A stretch of DNA of 64,000 nt from Paraburkholderia sp. (GCF_004298475.1 NZ_SCRP01000002.1:354062-418061); one strand, 5' to 3'; numbered from the stretch's first letter, positions 8,981-19,825 are shown. Made by a program: numbers and translations. The notes: a model not told the origin generated them from the letters alone.

Positions 8981-9072
8981 AAGGGCGGACGCGATTCTAC
9001 CATTGCCCCACGCCGTCCCCAAACTCGGCGCGTCATCTGCACGTCACACGCTATTTCCATAATCCGCCTCAT

Positions 9073-9086
9073 TGAAAACGTTTACA
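9073..9086. promoter_or_regulatory. Putative LacI-type operator upstream of the LacI gene
   Basis: TGAAAACGTTTACA contains the AACGTT core with the central CG typical of LacI/GalR operators, 18 bp before the regulator's ATG, suggesting autorepression. A related AACGTTT core recurs at 10253-10259 ahead of the transporter. Confidence 0.55.
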
Positions 9087-9103
9087 ACGTCAGGACCGCA
9101 CAC

Positions 9104-10177
9104 ATGACGTCAACCATCAAGGATGTCGCCGCACATGCGGGATTCTCAATCGCCACCGTTTCGCGGGCGATCAACGCGCCTCACACCGTCAATCCGGTCA
9201 CGCTCGCCAAGGTGCGCGAGGCCATCCAGGCGCTGAAGTTCCATCCGAGCCCGCTCGGCCGCCAGTTGCGCGGCGAGCGCACGCGCCTGATCGGCGTCGT
9301 CCTGCCCACCCTCGCAAACCCCGTGTTCGCCGAGTGTCTGCAGGGCATCGACGAACTCGCCGCCGAGCAAGGCTTCCGGCTCATGCTGATGACCACGCAG
9401 TATGACGAACAGCGCGAGCGCCACGCGATCGAGACGTTGCGCGCACAACGCGTCGAGGGCCTCATTCTGACTGTCGCCGACGCGGACACGCATCCCCTGC
9501 TCGACGAACTCGACGCCGACGGTCCGCTCTACGTGTTGATGCACAACGACACGAAGCGCCGCCCGTCGGTATCGGTCGACAATCATCGGGCCGCCAGCGA
9601 CGGCGTGCGCATGCTGATCGCGCACGGCCATCGCCGCATCCTGATGCTCGCCGGCACGCTCGCAGCGTCCGACCGCGCACGCCAGCGCCATGCGGGTTAC
9701 ACGCACGCGATGCAGCAGGCTGGCCTTACGCCCGCACCGGCACTGGAAATCGACTTCAACGCCGACGAACTCGCACCCGAGGTGCTCGCGCACCTGACGG
9801 ACGGCCAGCAGTCTCCCACTGCCCTCTTCTGCAGCAACGATCTGCTTGCCATGGTTGTGATGCGCGGTCTGCGCCGTGCACGCATGCGCGTGCCGCAGGA
9901 CATGTCGATCCTTGGCTTCGACGGTCTCTCGATGGGCGAACTGCTTGCGCCAGCGCTCGCGAGCATCGGAACGCCAAACCGCGAGATTGGCCGGGCGGCA
10001 TGGCAGAAGCTGATGGCGCGCATCGTCGGCGAATACGCTGACGCGCCGCTCGCACTCACGTTGCCGCATACGCTGCGCGAGGGCGGCACGATCGCCGCCA
10101 TCGCGAACACGCCACTCGCCCGCGCCGGTCAGGCACCGGACGCATCGCGCGAAAGCGACGACGCGCTGCTGCCTTGA
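9104..10177 (+). CDS. LacI-family transcriptional regulator
   Basis: 357 residues. The N-terminal LacI helix-turn-helix (TIKDVAAHAGFSIATVSRAIN, with the hinge helix near residue 55) is followed by a periplasmic-binding-protein-like effector domain with the usual GVVLPTLANPVFAECLQGI start. It lies 105 bp ahead of a complete ABC importer and a phosphodiesterase on the same strand, so it most likely represses that operon in the absence of its substrate. AACGTTT-centred sites stand upstream of both the regulator and the importer. The effector is unknown; a glycerophosphodiester or a product is the natural guess. Confidence 0.92.
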   Translation: MTSTIKDVAAHAGFSIATVSRAINAPHTVNPVTLAKVREAIQALKFHPSPLGRQLRGERTRLIGVVLPTLANPVFAECLQGIDELAAEQGFRLMLMTTQYDEQRERHAIETLRAQRVEGLILTVADADTHPLLDELDADGPLYVLMHNDTKRRPSVSVDNHRAASDGVRMLIAHGHRRILMLAGTLAASDRARQRHAGYTHAMQQAGLTPAPALEIDFNADELAPEVLAHLTDGQQSPTALFCSNDLLAMVVMRGLRRARMRVPQDMSILGFDGLSMGELLAPALASIGTPNREIGRAAWQKLMARIVGEYADAPLALTLPHTLREGGTIAAIANTPLARAGQAPDASRESDDALLP

Positions 10178-10252
10178 TGCTCCCCTGATCCTTTCACCGT
10201 GCCGTGCTGCGCGCAGCCCGGCGGCACAGTGCCAGTAACGCGCAGTACCCAC

Positions 10253-10259
10253 AACGTTT
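10253..10259. promoter_or_regulatory. Second AACGTTT half-operator before the ABC transporter
   Basis: ACAACGTTTCTC at 10251-10262 shares the AACGTTT core with the site at 9073-9086. It sits 24 bp before the chosen start of the substrate-binding protein, which favours that start over the longer reading from 10199. Confidence 0.4.
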
Positions 10260-10282
10260 CTCACCCGACCCGGACATCTGAC

Positions 10283-11392
10283 ATGACTCGCCGATTCGCC
10301 TCATCTATTTCGTTATCCTTCATTTCAGTACGCGTAGCCGTCCATGCACTTGCCGCGCCGCTCAAGCGCGCTTCGCGCGCACTTCCGGCCGCAGCCGCCG
10401 CTGCATCGATCGCCCTCGCCGCAGGCATCGCGACGAGCAGCGCCGCCCACGCCGGACAAACCGCGATCTGCTACAACTGCCCGCCCGAATGGGCCGACTG
10501 GGCGAGCCAGATCAAGGCGATCCAGAAGGAAACCGGCATCCGCGTGCCGTTCGACAACAAGAACTCCGGCCAGGCCATCGCGCAGCTGATGGCCGAAGCA
10601 AAGAGCCCGGTTGCGGACGTCGTGTATCTGGGCATCTCGTCGGCGGTCCAGGCGAAGGACAAGGGCCTGGTCACGCCGTACAAGCCCGCGCACTGGGACG
10701 AGATCCCGGCGAACCAGAAGGATCCGCAGGGCAACTGGTTCGCCATCCATTCCGGCACGCTCGGCTTCCTCGTGAACAAGGACGCACTCGAAGGCAAGCC
10801 GGTCCCGGCTTCGTGGGGCGATCTGCTCAAGCCCGAATACAAAGGCATGATCGGCTATCTCGATCCGTCGAGTGCGTTCGTCGGCTATGCGGGCGCAGTG
10901 GCCGTGAATCTCGCGCTGGGCGGCACGCTCGACAATTTCCAGCCCGCCTTCGACTGGTTCGGCAAGCTCAAGGCCAATCAGCCCATCGTGCCGAAGCAAA
11001 CGGCCTACGCGCGCGTGCTCTCCGGCGAGATTCCAATCCTGCTCGCCTACGATTTCGACGCCTATCGCGCGAAGTACAAGGATCAAGCGAACGTCGAATT
11101 CGTGATCCCGAAGGAAGGCACGATTTCGGTGCCGTACGTCATGAGCCTCGTGAAGAACGGCCCGCATGCCGACAATGGCAAGAAGGTGCTCGATTTCGTG
11201 CTCTCCGACGAAGGCCAGAAGCTGTGGGCCAATGCGTATTTGCGTCCGGTGCGCGCGAGCGCGATGTCGCCGCAGATCGCCGCGAAATTCCTGCCAGCGA
11301 CCGAGTACGCACGCGCGAAACCGGTTGACTTCGCGAAGATGGCCGCGCAACAGAAGGCGTTCGGCGAGCGCTATCTGCAGCTCATGCACTGA
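10283..11392 (+). CDS. ABC transporter periplasmic substrate-binding protein
   Basis: 369 residues from ATG 10283. It has a long Tat/Sec-like N-terminus (MTRRF, then an Ala-rich hydrophobic stretch) with a likely cleavage at AHA/GQ near residue 58. The mature part is a type 2 extracellular solute-binding protein of the iron/phosphonate/putrescine-like group (VADVVYLGISSAVQAKDKGL, VPYVMSLVKNGPH). The substrate is not obvious from the protein. Association with a GpdQ-like phosphodiesterase suggests a phosphodiester or phosphonate. First gene of a five-gene co-directional operon; no clear Shine-Dalgarno. Confidence 0.88.
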   Translation: MTRRFASSISLSFISVRVAVHALAAPLKRASRALPAAAAAASIALAAGIATSSAAHAGQTAICYNCPPEWADWASQIKAIQKETGIRVPFDNKNSGQAIAQLMAEAKSPVADVVYLGISSAVQAKDKGLVTPYKPAHWDEIPANQKDPQGNWFAIHSGTLGFLVNKDALEGKPVPASWGDLLKPEYKGMIGYLDPSSAFVGYAGAVAVNLALGGTLDNFQPAFDWFGKLKANQPIVPKQTAYARVLSGEIPILLAYDFDAYRAKYKDQANVEFVIPKEGTISVPYVMSLVKNGPHADNGKKVLDFVLSDEGQKLWANAYLRPVRASAMSPQIAAKFLPATEYARAKPVDFAKMAAQQKAFGERYLQLMH

Positions 11393-11421
11393 TCCCGCCA
11401 CGCACCGATACGCTCACCGAC

Positions 11422-12246
11422 ATGCACGACATCACCTTTCCCCTGCGCTGGCGCGCGGCGCTCGTCGCACCGGCGCTCGTGATCTTCCTCGCGTTCTGGC
11501 TGCTGCCGATGGCGGCGCTCGTCCAGGTGAGCGCGGACGGTCATTTCGTCGAGACTTATCGCGCGCTGCTCACGAATAGCCGCTACATGGAGAGTCTCGC
11601 CGCGACGATCGCACTGTCCGCAGCCGTCACGGCGGCCACGCTCGCGCTCTCGACGATCTGCGGCATGCTGCTCGTGCGGCGCCAGTTTCCGGGGCGCGCC
11701 GCGCTTGTGGCGTTGCTCACGTTTCCGCTCGCGTTTCCGGGCGTCGTCGTGGGCTTCATGGTGATCATGCTCGCTGGACGTCAGGGGCTGATCGGTGCGC
11801 TCGCGTTGCGCCTCACCGGCGAGCGCTGGGTGTTCGCCTATTCGATGGCCGGGCTCTTCGCGGGTTATCTGTACTTTTCGATTCCCCGCGTGATCGTGAC
11901 GGTGATGGCCGTCGCGACGAAGCTCGATACATCGCTCGAAGAAGCCGCGCGCTCGCTCGGCGCAACGCCCTGGCACATCGTGCGCGACGTGATCCTGCCC
12001 GCGCTCGCACCGGGCCTGATCGCGGCGGGCGCCGTGTGCTTCGCGACCGCCATGGGCGCATTCGGCACGGCGTTCACACTCGCCACCGACATCGACGTCC
12101 TGCCGATGACCATCTACACCGCGTTCACCCTCAACGCGAACATGGTGACGGCCGCGGGCCTGTCGATCCTCCTCGGGCTGGTGACCTGGGCCGTGCTCAC
12201 CGTCGCGCGCAGCCTGACCGGCTCGGCTGTCGCGGCCACCGCATAA
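11422..12246 (+). CDS. ABC transporter permease (first subunit)
   Basis: 274 residues with about six membrane helices and a binding-protein-dependent permease EAA loop (EEAARSLGATPWHIVRDVILP, about residues 173-193) that contacts the ATPase. Begins 29 bp after the binding-protein gene and ends 20 bp before the second permease. Forms the heterodimeric channel with the next product. Confidence 0.9.
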   Translation: MHDITFPLRWRAALVAPALVIFLAFWLLPMAALVQVSADGHFVETYRALLTNSRYMESLAATIALSAAVTAATLALSTICGMLLVRRQFPGRAALVALLTFPLAFPGVVVGFMVIMLAGRQGLIGALALRLTGERWVFAYSMAGLFAGYLYFSIPRVIVTVMAVATKLDTSLEEAARSLGATPWHIVRDVILPALAPGLIAAGAVCFATAMGAFGTAFTLATDIDVLPMTIYTAFTLNANMVTAAGLSILLGLVTWAVLTVARSLTGSAVAATA

Positions 12247-12266
12247 GCAATATCGGGGAACCGCAC

Positions 12267-13157
12267 ATGAACTCAGTCGTCACGCCTGTCGCATCCACCG
12301 CACGGAGGCGGCGCGCGCTGCCCTCCGCCCGCACATGGCTCGCGTTCGCGCAATGGTGCGTCACGCTCGCCACCTGTGCTTTTCTGATCGTGCCCGTCGT
12401 GATGTCGATCGTCGCCGGCCTCACGGTCAACTACTTTCGCGGCATCTCGAGCGGCTTCACCTTGCGCTGGCTCGATCAGGTCTGGACGCAATATCACGAG
12501 TCGGTGTTCCTCTCGCTCGAAATCGCCGCCGCCACGCTCGTCATCACGCTCGTGGCGGGCGTGCCCGCGGGCTATGCACTCGCGCGCAGCCGCACACGCC
12601 TCTCGCGGCTGATCGAGGAACTGCTCGTCATGCCCATCGCGCTGCCGGGCCTCGCCTCGGCGCTCGCGCTGCTCGTGGTGTACGGCGGCTTCACCGCATT
12701 TCGTTCGAGCACCGCGTTCATCGTGGTCGGCCACGTGGTGTTCACGCTGCCGTTCATGGTGCGGCCCGTCGCAGCCGTGTGCGCTTCGGCGGACCTGCGC
12801 ACGCTCGAAGAAGGCGCCGCAAGCCTCGGCGCAACTTTCATCCAGCGCTTTGTCACGATCGTGCTGCCCAATGCGCGGGCCGGCATCGTCGCGGGTGCAC
12901 TCGCGGTGCTCACGCTCTCGATCGGCGAATTCAATCTCACCTGGATGCTGCACACGCCCGACACGCGGACGCTGCCGGTCGGTCTCGCCGACGCCTACGC
13001 ATCGCTGCGCATCGAAGTGGGCAGCGCCTACACGATCCTCTTCCTCATGATGACGCTACCGCTGCTCGTGGCAATGCAATGGCTCGGCGTGGACGCATCG
13101 GGCGGCCAGATCAACCGCAAGGCCCGCAAGCGCCATACCAACAAGGATTCCCGATGA
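12267..13157 (+). CDS. ABC transporter permease (second subunit)
   Basis: 296 residues from ATG 12267, preceded by GGGGAA; a longer frame reading from 12036 is only overlap with the upstream permease. About six membrane helices and an EAA loop (EEGAASLGATFIQRFVTIVLP). The C-terminus is basic (RKARKRHTNKDSR). Its stop overlaps the ATPase start (ATGA at 13154-13157). Confidence 0.9.
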   Translation: MNSVVTPVASTARRRRALPSARTWLAFAQWCVTLATCAFLIVPVVMSIVAGLTVNYFRGISSGFTLRWLDQVWTQYHESVFLSLEIAAATLVITLVAGVPAGYALARSRTRLSRLIEELLVMPIALPGLASALALLVVYGGFTAFRSSTAFIVVGHVVFTLPFMVRPVAAVCASADLRTLEEGAASLGATFIQRFVTIVLPNARAGIVAGALAVLTLSIGEFNLTWMLHTPDTRTLPVGLADAYASLRIEVGSAYTILFLMMTLPLLVAMQWLGVDASGGQINRKARKRHTNKDSR

Positions 13158-14194
13158 AACTCGATTCCATACCGATCACCCTCACGCGTTGCGCGAAGAC
13201 GTTTCGCGGCGCGCGCGTGCTGGAGCCGCTCGATCTTGCGATTGGCGCGGGCGAAACGCTCGTGCTGCTCGGGCCCTCCGGCTGCGGCAAAACGACGACG
13301 CTGCGCCTCATTGCCGGGCTCGAATCGCCCGACGCGGGCGGCAGCGTGAGATTCGGCGACGACGACGTAACCGCCCTGCCCATCGAGCGCCGCAAGGTCG
13401 GCATGGTGTTCCAGAACTACGCGCTCTTTCCGAATCTCACGGTGCGCGAGAACATCGGTTACGGCCTCAAGATCCAGAAAGTGCCGACCCATACCGCACG
13501 GGAACGCGTAGACGAACTGCTCGCCATGATGCGTCTCGAAGCGCACGCCGATAAAAACATCGCCCAGCTTTCGGGCGGTCAGCGCCAGCGCGTCGCGCTC
13601 GCCCGTGCGCTCGCACCGCGTCCACGCGTGCTGCTGCTCGACGAGCCGCTCACGGCCCTCGACGCGCGCCTGCGCGATGCGCTGCGCAGCGACATGAACG
13701 CGCTGCTGCGCGAACTCGGCGTGACGACCGTCTACGTCACGCACGATCAGGCCGAAGCGATGGAGCTTGGCGACCGCATCGTCGTGATGAGCGCGGGCCG
13801 CATCGAGCAGATCGGCACGCCGCGCGACATCTACTATCGTCCGGCGAGCCGCGCGGTCGCGCAGTTTGTCGGCACGCTCAACCGGCTCGCGGGACAATGG
13901 CAGGACGGCATGCTGCGCACGACCGGCGGCGCCGTGCCGGCCGCCGCGCCGCACATGGCGGGTGCGAGCGAGCTGTATTTCCGCCCCGAGGACGCGACGC
14001 TCGACGATCCCGCTACCGCGCAACTGCGCGGCGTGATCGGGCGCACGACGTTTCTCGGCGAACGCACGCGCCTGACGATCGAGGGCGCGACGCACGACAC
14101 GCTCGTCATCGATGTCGCCGGGCGCGTCGAACTCGCCCCAGGCACGCCGGTCGGGCTGTCAATCGAAGCCGGCGCACTGATCGCGCTCGCATAG
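13154..14194 (+). CDS. ABC transporter ATP-binding protein (PotA/UgpC-like)
   Basis: 346 residues from ATG 13154, overlapping the preceding stop. Walker A GPSGCGKTT near residue 41, Q-loop VFQNYALFPNL, signature LSGGQRQRVALARAL, Walker B VLLLDEPL, H-loop VTHDQAEAM, then a C-terminal TOBE-type domain (about 250-346, ELYFRPEDATL). It energises the importer formed with the two permeases. The TOBE fold places it with carbohydrate, polyamine and glycerol-phosphate-type importers. Confidence 0.93.
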   Translation: MKLDSIPITLTRCAKTFRGARVLEPLDLAIGAGETLVLLGPSGCGKTTTLRLIAGLESPDAGGSVRFGDDDVTALPIERRKVGMVFQNYALFPNLTVRENIGYGLKIQKVPTHTARERVDELLAMMRLEAHADKNIAQLSGGQRQRVALARALAPRPRVLLLDEPLTALDARLRDALRSDMNALLRELGVTTVYVTHDQAEAMELGDRIVVMSAGRIEQIGTPRDIYYRPASRAVAQFVGTLNRLAGQWQDGMLRTTGGAVPAAAPHMAGASELYFRPEDATLDDPATAQLRGVIGRTTFLGERTRLTIEGATHDTLVIDVAGRVELAPGTPVGLSIEAGALIALA

Positions 14195-14248
14195 TTTCTG
14201 GCGACAATTGCATTGACGACAATTGCGCCTTACCCGGAGAGAACCCCC

Positions 14249-15076
14249 ATGCTGCTCGCCCAGATCAGCGACCTTCATATCAAGCAACCCGGCGCACTCG
14301 CCTACCGGCGCGTCGATACCGCGGCGCGTCTTTCGCGCACGATTGCGCGGCTGAACGCACTCGCGCCGCGCCCGGACGCGGTCGTCATAACCGGCGATCT
14401 TGTCGACCGCGGCTCGACCGAAGAGTACCTGCACCTCAAGGCGCTGCTCGCCCCGCTGGAACTGCCGTACTGGCTCATGGTCGGCAACCACGACGCACGC
14501 GAGGCGCTGCGCGAAGTCTTTCCCGAACGCGCCGAACTGCGTGCGGGCGGCGAGTTCGTGCAATACGCCGCCGATATCGGCGAGATGCGACTGATCGCGC
14601 TCGATTCCATGCAGCCCGGGCAAAGCGCGGGCACGCTGTGCGCGCAGCGGCTCGCATGGCTCGCGGCGCAGCTCGACGCCGCACGCGCGCGTCCCGTGAT
14701 CGTCGCACTGCATCACCCGCCGTTCGATTGCGGCATCGGCCACATGGACGCGATCCGGCTCGACGACGCAGCGGCGCAGGCACTGGAAGCGCTGATCGCG
14801 CAGCATCCGAACGTCGAGCGCGTGATCTGCGGCCACGTTCATCGGCCGATGTTCGTACGCTTCGGCGGCACGATCGCTTCAGCCGTGCCCGCACCCGCGC
14901 ATCAGGTGACGCTCGATCTCGCGCCCGGCGCGACCTCTACCTTCACGCTCGAACCACCCGCGTTCGCACTGCATCGCTACGATCCGCGCGGCGGCGTCGT
15001 TACCCACCACGCGTACGTCGATGAATCGGAGGGCCCTTATCCTTTTTACGAACCCTCGGGCGGCCTGATTCCCTGA
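14249..15076 (+). CDS. GpdQ-like glycerophosphodiesterase / class III phosphodiesterase
   Basis: 275 residues, the length of Enterobacter GpdQ. It has the complete metallophosphoesterase signature: DLH (Asp8, His10), GDLVDRG, GNHD, HHPPF and GHVH. GpdQ-type enzymes hydrolyse glycerophosphodiesters to glycerol-3-phosphate plus alcohol and also attack other phosphodiesters. Last gene of the LacI-controlled import operon, with a GGAGAG Shine-Dalgarno. A short direct repeat (GACAATTGC, twice) lies just before it. No signal peptide, so it acts in the cytoplasm on the imported substrate. Confidence 0.9.
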   Translation: MLLAQISDLHIKQPGALAYRRVDTAARLSRTIARLNALAPRPDAVVITGDLVDRGSTEEYLHLKALLAPLELPYWLMVGNHDAREALREVFPERAELRAGGEFVQYAADIGEMRLIALDSMQPGQSAGTLCAQRLAWLAAQLDAARARPVIVALHHPPFDCGIGHMDAIRLDDAAAQALEALIAQHPNVERVICGHVHRPMFVRFGGTIASAVPAPAHQVTLDLAPGATSTFTLEPPAFALHRYDPRGGVVTHHAYVDESEGPYPFYEPSGGLIP

Positions 15077-15087
15077 ACGCAGCGCGC

Positions 15088-15124
15088 GGGATGCACACGG
15101 GTACATACAACCCGTGTGCATCCC
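15088..15124. repeat. Perfect 15-bp inverted repeat after the phosphodiesterase gene
   Basis: GGGATGCACACGGGT (15088-15102) and ACCCGTGTGCATCCC (15110-15124) with a 7-nt loop, 11 bp after the stop codon. It would form a very stable RNA hairpin but has no T-run on either side, so it may stabilise the operon's 3' end or mark a repeat insertion. It abuts the 13-bp tandem array. Confidence 0.8.
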
Positions 15125-15127
15125 GCT

Positions 15128-15320
15128 GGTATTCGCCGCTGGTATTCGCCGCTGGTATTCGCCGCCGGTATCCGCCGCCGGTATCCGCCGCTGGTATCCG
15201 CCGCTGGTATTCGCCGCTGGTATTCGCGCCGGTATCCGCCGCCGGTATCCGCCGCCGGTATCCGCCGCCGGTATCCGCCGCTGGTATCCGCCGCTGATAT
15301 CCCCGCCGGTATCCGCTGTT
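15128..15320. repeat. 13-bp tandem repeat array, about 15 units
   Basis: Unit GGTATYCGCCGCY repeats without gaps from 15128. I counted 15 units: 12 are exact to the degenerate consensus, units 8 (15219-15230) and 14 (15296-15307) are 12 nt, and the last is degenerate (GGTATCCGCTGTT). The only variation is at the Y positions. Because 13 is not a multiple of 3, any frame through it yields a 13-residue repeat peptide, which explains spurious ORFs here. No gene lies inside; it separates the phosphodiesterase from the MFS gene. Confidence 0.93.
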
Positions 15321-15416
15321 CACAGGCGCGATCACGCTCGCTCCGGTATGATCGGCACCCTTGATTCCAGCCTTTCCAGCCTTTCGTTTCACCGGCTGCC
15401 GCCCGCTCCTGACCCC

Positions 15417-16628
15417 ATGTCCACTTCCGTTTCCGCACCCGCTGGCGACAACCCGTCATTGCGCAGCCTCCTGCTCCTGCTGGCGACCATTGCGGGCGTC
15501 TCGGTCGCGAGCATTTACTACAACCAGCCGCTACTCGACGACTTCCGCAGATCCTTCCCCGAGAGTTCCAACTGGATTGGCGCGGTGCCCGCCGCCACGC
15601 AGCTCGGCTATGCCGCCGGGATGCTGCTGCTCGCGCCGCTTGGCGACCGCTTCGACCGCCGCCGCCTGATCCTGCTGCAGATCGCGGGCGTCTGCATCGC
15701 GCTGCTCGTCGCCGCCGCTGCGCCGAACCTTGCCGTGCTGATCGGCGCAAGCCTCGCGATCGGTGTGCTCGCAACCATCGCGCAACAAGCCGTTCCCTTC
15801 GCCGCCGAACTTGCGCCGCCCGAGGCGCGCGGCCACGCCGTGGGCACCGTCATGAGCGGCCTGTTGATCGGCATCCTGCTCGCGCGCACCGTGGCCGGGT
15901 TCGTCGGCCAGTACTTCGGCTGGCGCGCCATGTTCGGCGTTTCCGTCGTCATGCTGCTTGCGCTCGCGGTCGTCGTCGTTCTGAAGCTGCCGCGCAGCCA
16001 GCCCACGTCCACGCTCGGCTACGGCAAGCTGCTCGCCTCGATGTGGCATCTCACCGTCGAATTGCGCGGACTGCGCGAAGCCGCCACCACGGGCGCGTTC
16101 CTGTTCGGCGCATTCAGCATGTTCTGGCCCGTGCTCACACTGCTGCTCGCGGGCGAGCCGTTCCACCTCGGGCCAGAGGCGGCCGGACTCTTCGGCGTGG
16201 TCGGCGCGGCGGGCGCCATGGCCGCGCCGGTTGCGGGCCGCTTCGCCGACAAGCGCGGCTCGCGCGCGATCATCACGATGTCGCTCGTGCTCATGGCGCT
16301 CGCCTTCGTGATCTTCGCGTTTTCGGGCAAGAGCCTCCTCGGGCTTGTGATCGGTGTGATCGTGCTCGACATCGGCGTGCAGGCCGCGCAGATTTCGAAC
16401 CAGTCGCGCATCTACGCGCTACGGCCCGAAGCGCGCAGCAGGGTCAACACGGTCTACATGGTCGCGTACTTCATCGGCGGCGCGGCCGGGTCCGCGGTCG
16501 GCGTGACGACCTGGCACATGTTCGGCTGGGTCGGTGTGTGCATCGCCGGGCTCGTGTTCACGGCGCTCGCGGGCTGGGTTCACGTGGCCATGCGACCTCG
16601 CCCCGGGCAACGCGCCCAGACGTCGTGA
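15417..16628 (+). CDS. MFS transporter (12 TM, drug/sugar efflux type)
   Basis: 403 residues from ATG 15417 (MSTSVSAPAGDNP); the frame is open further upstream only because of the tandem repeat. A DHA1-like major facilitator: about 12 hydrophobic helices, motif A-like LAPLGDRFDRRRLI in the loop between helices 2 and 3, and FADKRGSRAI in the second half. The substrate is unknown; the family exports small molecules with proton exchange. The start lies ~97 bp past the 13-bp repeat, so repeat length could affect its expression. Confidence 0.88.
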   Translation: MSTSVSAPAGDNPSLRSLLLLLATIAGVSVASIYYNQPLLDDFRRSFPESSNWIGAVPAATQLGYAAGMLLLAPLGDRFDRRRLILLQIAGVCIALLVAAAAPNLAVLIGASLAIGVLATIAQQAVPFAAELAPPEARGHAVGTVMSGLLIGILLARTVAGFVGQYFGWRAMFGVSVVMLLALAVVVVLKLPRSQPTSTLGYGKLLASMWHLTVELRGLREAATTGAFLFGAFSMFWPVLTLLLAGEPFHLGPEAAGLFGVVGAAGAMAAPVAGRFADKRGSRAIITMSLVLMALAFVIFAFSGKSLLGLVIGVIVLDIGVQAAQISNQSRIYALRPEARSRVNTVYMVAYFIGGAAGSAVGVTTWHMFGWVGVCIAGLVFTALAGWVHVAMRPRPGQRAQTS

Positions 16629-16701
16629 CGAGCCGGAGCCCGAGCGCCCAGGCACGCCGCATGCGGCACAGCGCGTGACTTGATGCGCCGGAGGAACGCT
16701 C

Positions 16702-16839
16702 ATGAAACGCCTGATTGCATTGATGCTCATTGCCGCCTCAGCGGGCACGATCGCCGCCTGCAATACCATGGCGGGTGCCGGGCAGGACTTGTCCGCAGGC
16801 GGTCACGCCATTACGAACAGCGCGGAAAAGGCGAAATAA
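16702..16839 (+). CDS. Entericidin A/B family lipoprotein (45 aa)
   Basis: A short gene encoding MKRLIALMLIAASAGTIAAC and a mature tail NTMAGAGQDLSAGGHAITNSAEKAK. It has a signal peptide with lipobox IAAC (Cys20) and the AGxDLxxGGxAI pattern of entericidins, small outer-membrane lipoproteins of the EcnA/EcnB type. A strong GGAGGA Shine-Dalgarno lies at 16690-16695. It stands alone between the MFS gene and the thiC leader. Confidence 0.88.
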   Translation: MKRLIALMLIAASAGTIAACNTMAGAGQDLSAGGHAITNSAEKAK

Positions 16840-17011
16840 GCGGAGAAGTAGCCGCCGACGTCTCGGAAAATCGCGCAAAAGCGATCACGACCTGTTTCGG
16901 CCCGCAGCACTCGTCCAATTCATGTTGCAAGCGCGCCACCATCGGCGCCGCATACAGGGGCAAGCGTCACTTGCCAGATTGTCGCAACGCGGTGTATCGT
17001 TTGCCCTGCTT

Positions 17012-17118
17012 ACGCGGGGGTCCTGCGTCATGCGCCGTATCGAACGAAAGTCGAGCGGCGTATTGCGCGGGTGAGAAATACCCTTTGAACCTGATCTGGA
17101 TAATGCCAGCGCAGGGAT
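17012..17118 (+). promoter_or_regulatory. TPP riboswitch (THI element) of thiC
   Basis: The conserved aptamer segments are present in order: a GGGGG-type 5' strand with CCTGCG near 17016-17027, GGGTGAGAAATACCC near 17070, TGAACCTGATCTGGATAATG near 17085-17104, and CCAGCGCAGGGA ending near 17116. Binding of thiamine pyrophosphate would repress the downstream thiC, 215 nt away. Exact ends are approximate. Confidence 0.93.
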
Positions 17119-17224
17119 GCGTCCGGATTTCGCGGCAGCACCGGCCTCACCTCTTCAATGCGAAATTCGTCCACGTTCCGTCTCGCCTCCTGCTAAGCCA
17201 TCGTTTTCAAATAGCTTTGCATGA

Positions 17225-19265
<2,041 letters not shown>

Positions 19266-19285
19266 CGGCTGATACGCGTTCGAAA

Positions 19286-19321
19286 CCCCGGCAGACTCGG
19301 TGAAATGTGGGCCTGCCGGGG
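19286..19321 (+). terminator. Hairpin after thiC, possible terminator
   Basis: 9-bp stem CCCCGGCAG/CTGCCGGGG 20 bp past the thiC stop. It lacks a proper T-run, so it may act with Rho or only protect the 3' end. Confidence 0.4.
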
Positions 19322-19473
19322 CTTCAATGCGCGAAACACTCTTTTACGACTCCAACCGCTCACTGACAATCGAGCACATCCGGATACGGGTTCGCTGGAT
19401 ACGATGGGTGTAGTAGCGGTGCAGCCTGCGTCCCGCACAGGCCGCGCCGCTCGAAACCACCCCGGAGTCAAAC

Positions 19474-19695
19474 ATGAAAACCCTCGGACGCGCACGCACC
19501 CTTCTTACCCTCACGGCGCTCGTGACGGCCATCTCGAGCCTTTCCGCCTGTGACAACCTGTCGAGACGCGACCGGGACACCATAATCGGTGCGGGCGTTG
19601 GCGGCGTGGCCGGTGCGGCGCTCGCCGGCGGCGCGCTCGCGACGGTCGGCGGTGCGGCGGTAGGCGGCATCATCGGCAACCAGGTCGGCAAGTAA
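19474..19695 (+). CDS. OsmB-like glycine-zipper lipoprotein (73 aa)
   Basis: MKTLGRARTLLTLTALVTAI with lipobox LSAC near residue 26, then a glycine-zipper segment (GAGVGGVAGAALAGGALATV, AAVGGIIGNQVGK) typical of OsmB and related 2TM glycine-zipper outer-membrane lipoproteins. These are usually induced by osmotic or stationary-phase stress. Single-gene unit, with a strong terminator at 19785-19825. Confidence 0.85.
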   Translation: MKTLGRARTLLTLTALVTAISSLSACDNLSRRDRDTIIGAGVGGVAGAALAGGALATVGGAAVGGIIGNQVGK

Positions 19696-19784
19696 GCGCA
19701 CGCGCGCTGGCACGGCGAACGGCACAACATCACACCAGACGCACCTCTAGCGACAGGCAAAAACGCAAAGATCAGAGAGGCTGA

Positions 19785-19825
19785 GCGGCGCATTCCCGGT
19801 TCACGGGATGCGCCGCTTCTCTTTT
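19785..19825 (+). terminator. Terminator after the OsmB-like gene
   Basis: Long GC stem GCGGCGCATTCCCG / CGGGATGCGCCGC with one bulge and a GTTCA loop, followed by TTCTCTTTT. Confidence 0.85.

Noticed and set aside
10199-10282. Upstream extension of the substrate-binding protein from 10199
   Set aside because: It would place a non-signal stretch before the signal peptide and run through the putative operator at 10253.
15128-15320. CRISPR array
   Set aside because: The 13-bp units are contiguous with no spacers, and no cas genes are present; it is a simple tandem repeat.
15114-15416. N-terminal repeat domain for the MFS transporter
   Set aside because: The frame is open through the 13-bp repeat, but there is no ribosome site and MFS proteins of this type start close to the first helix, as from ATG 15417.
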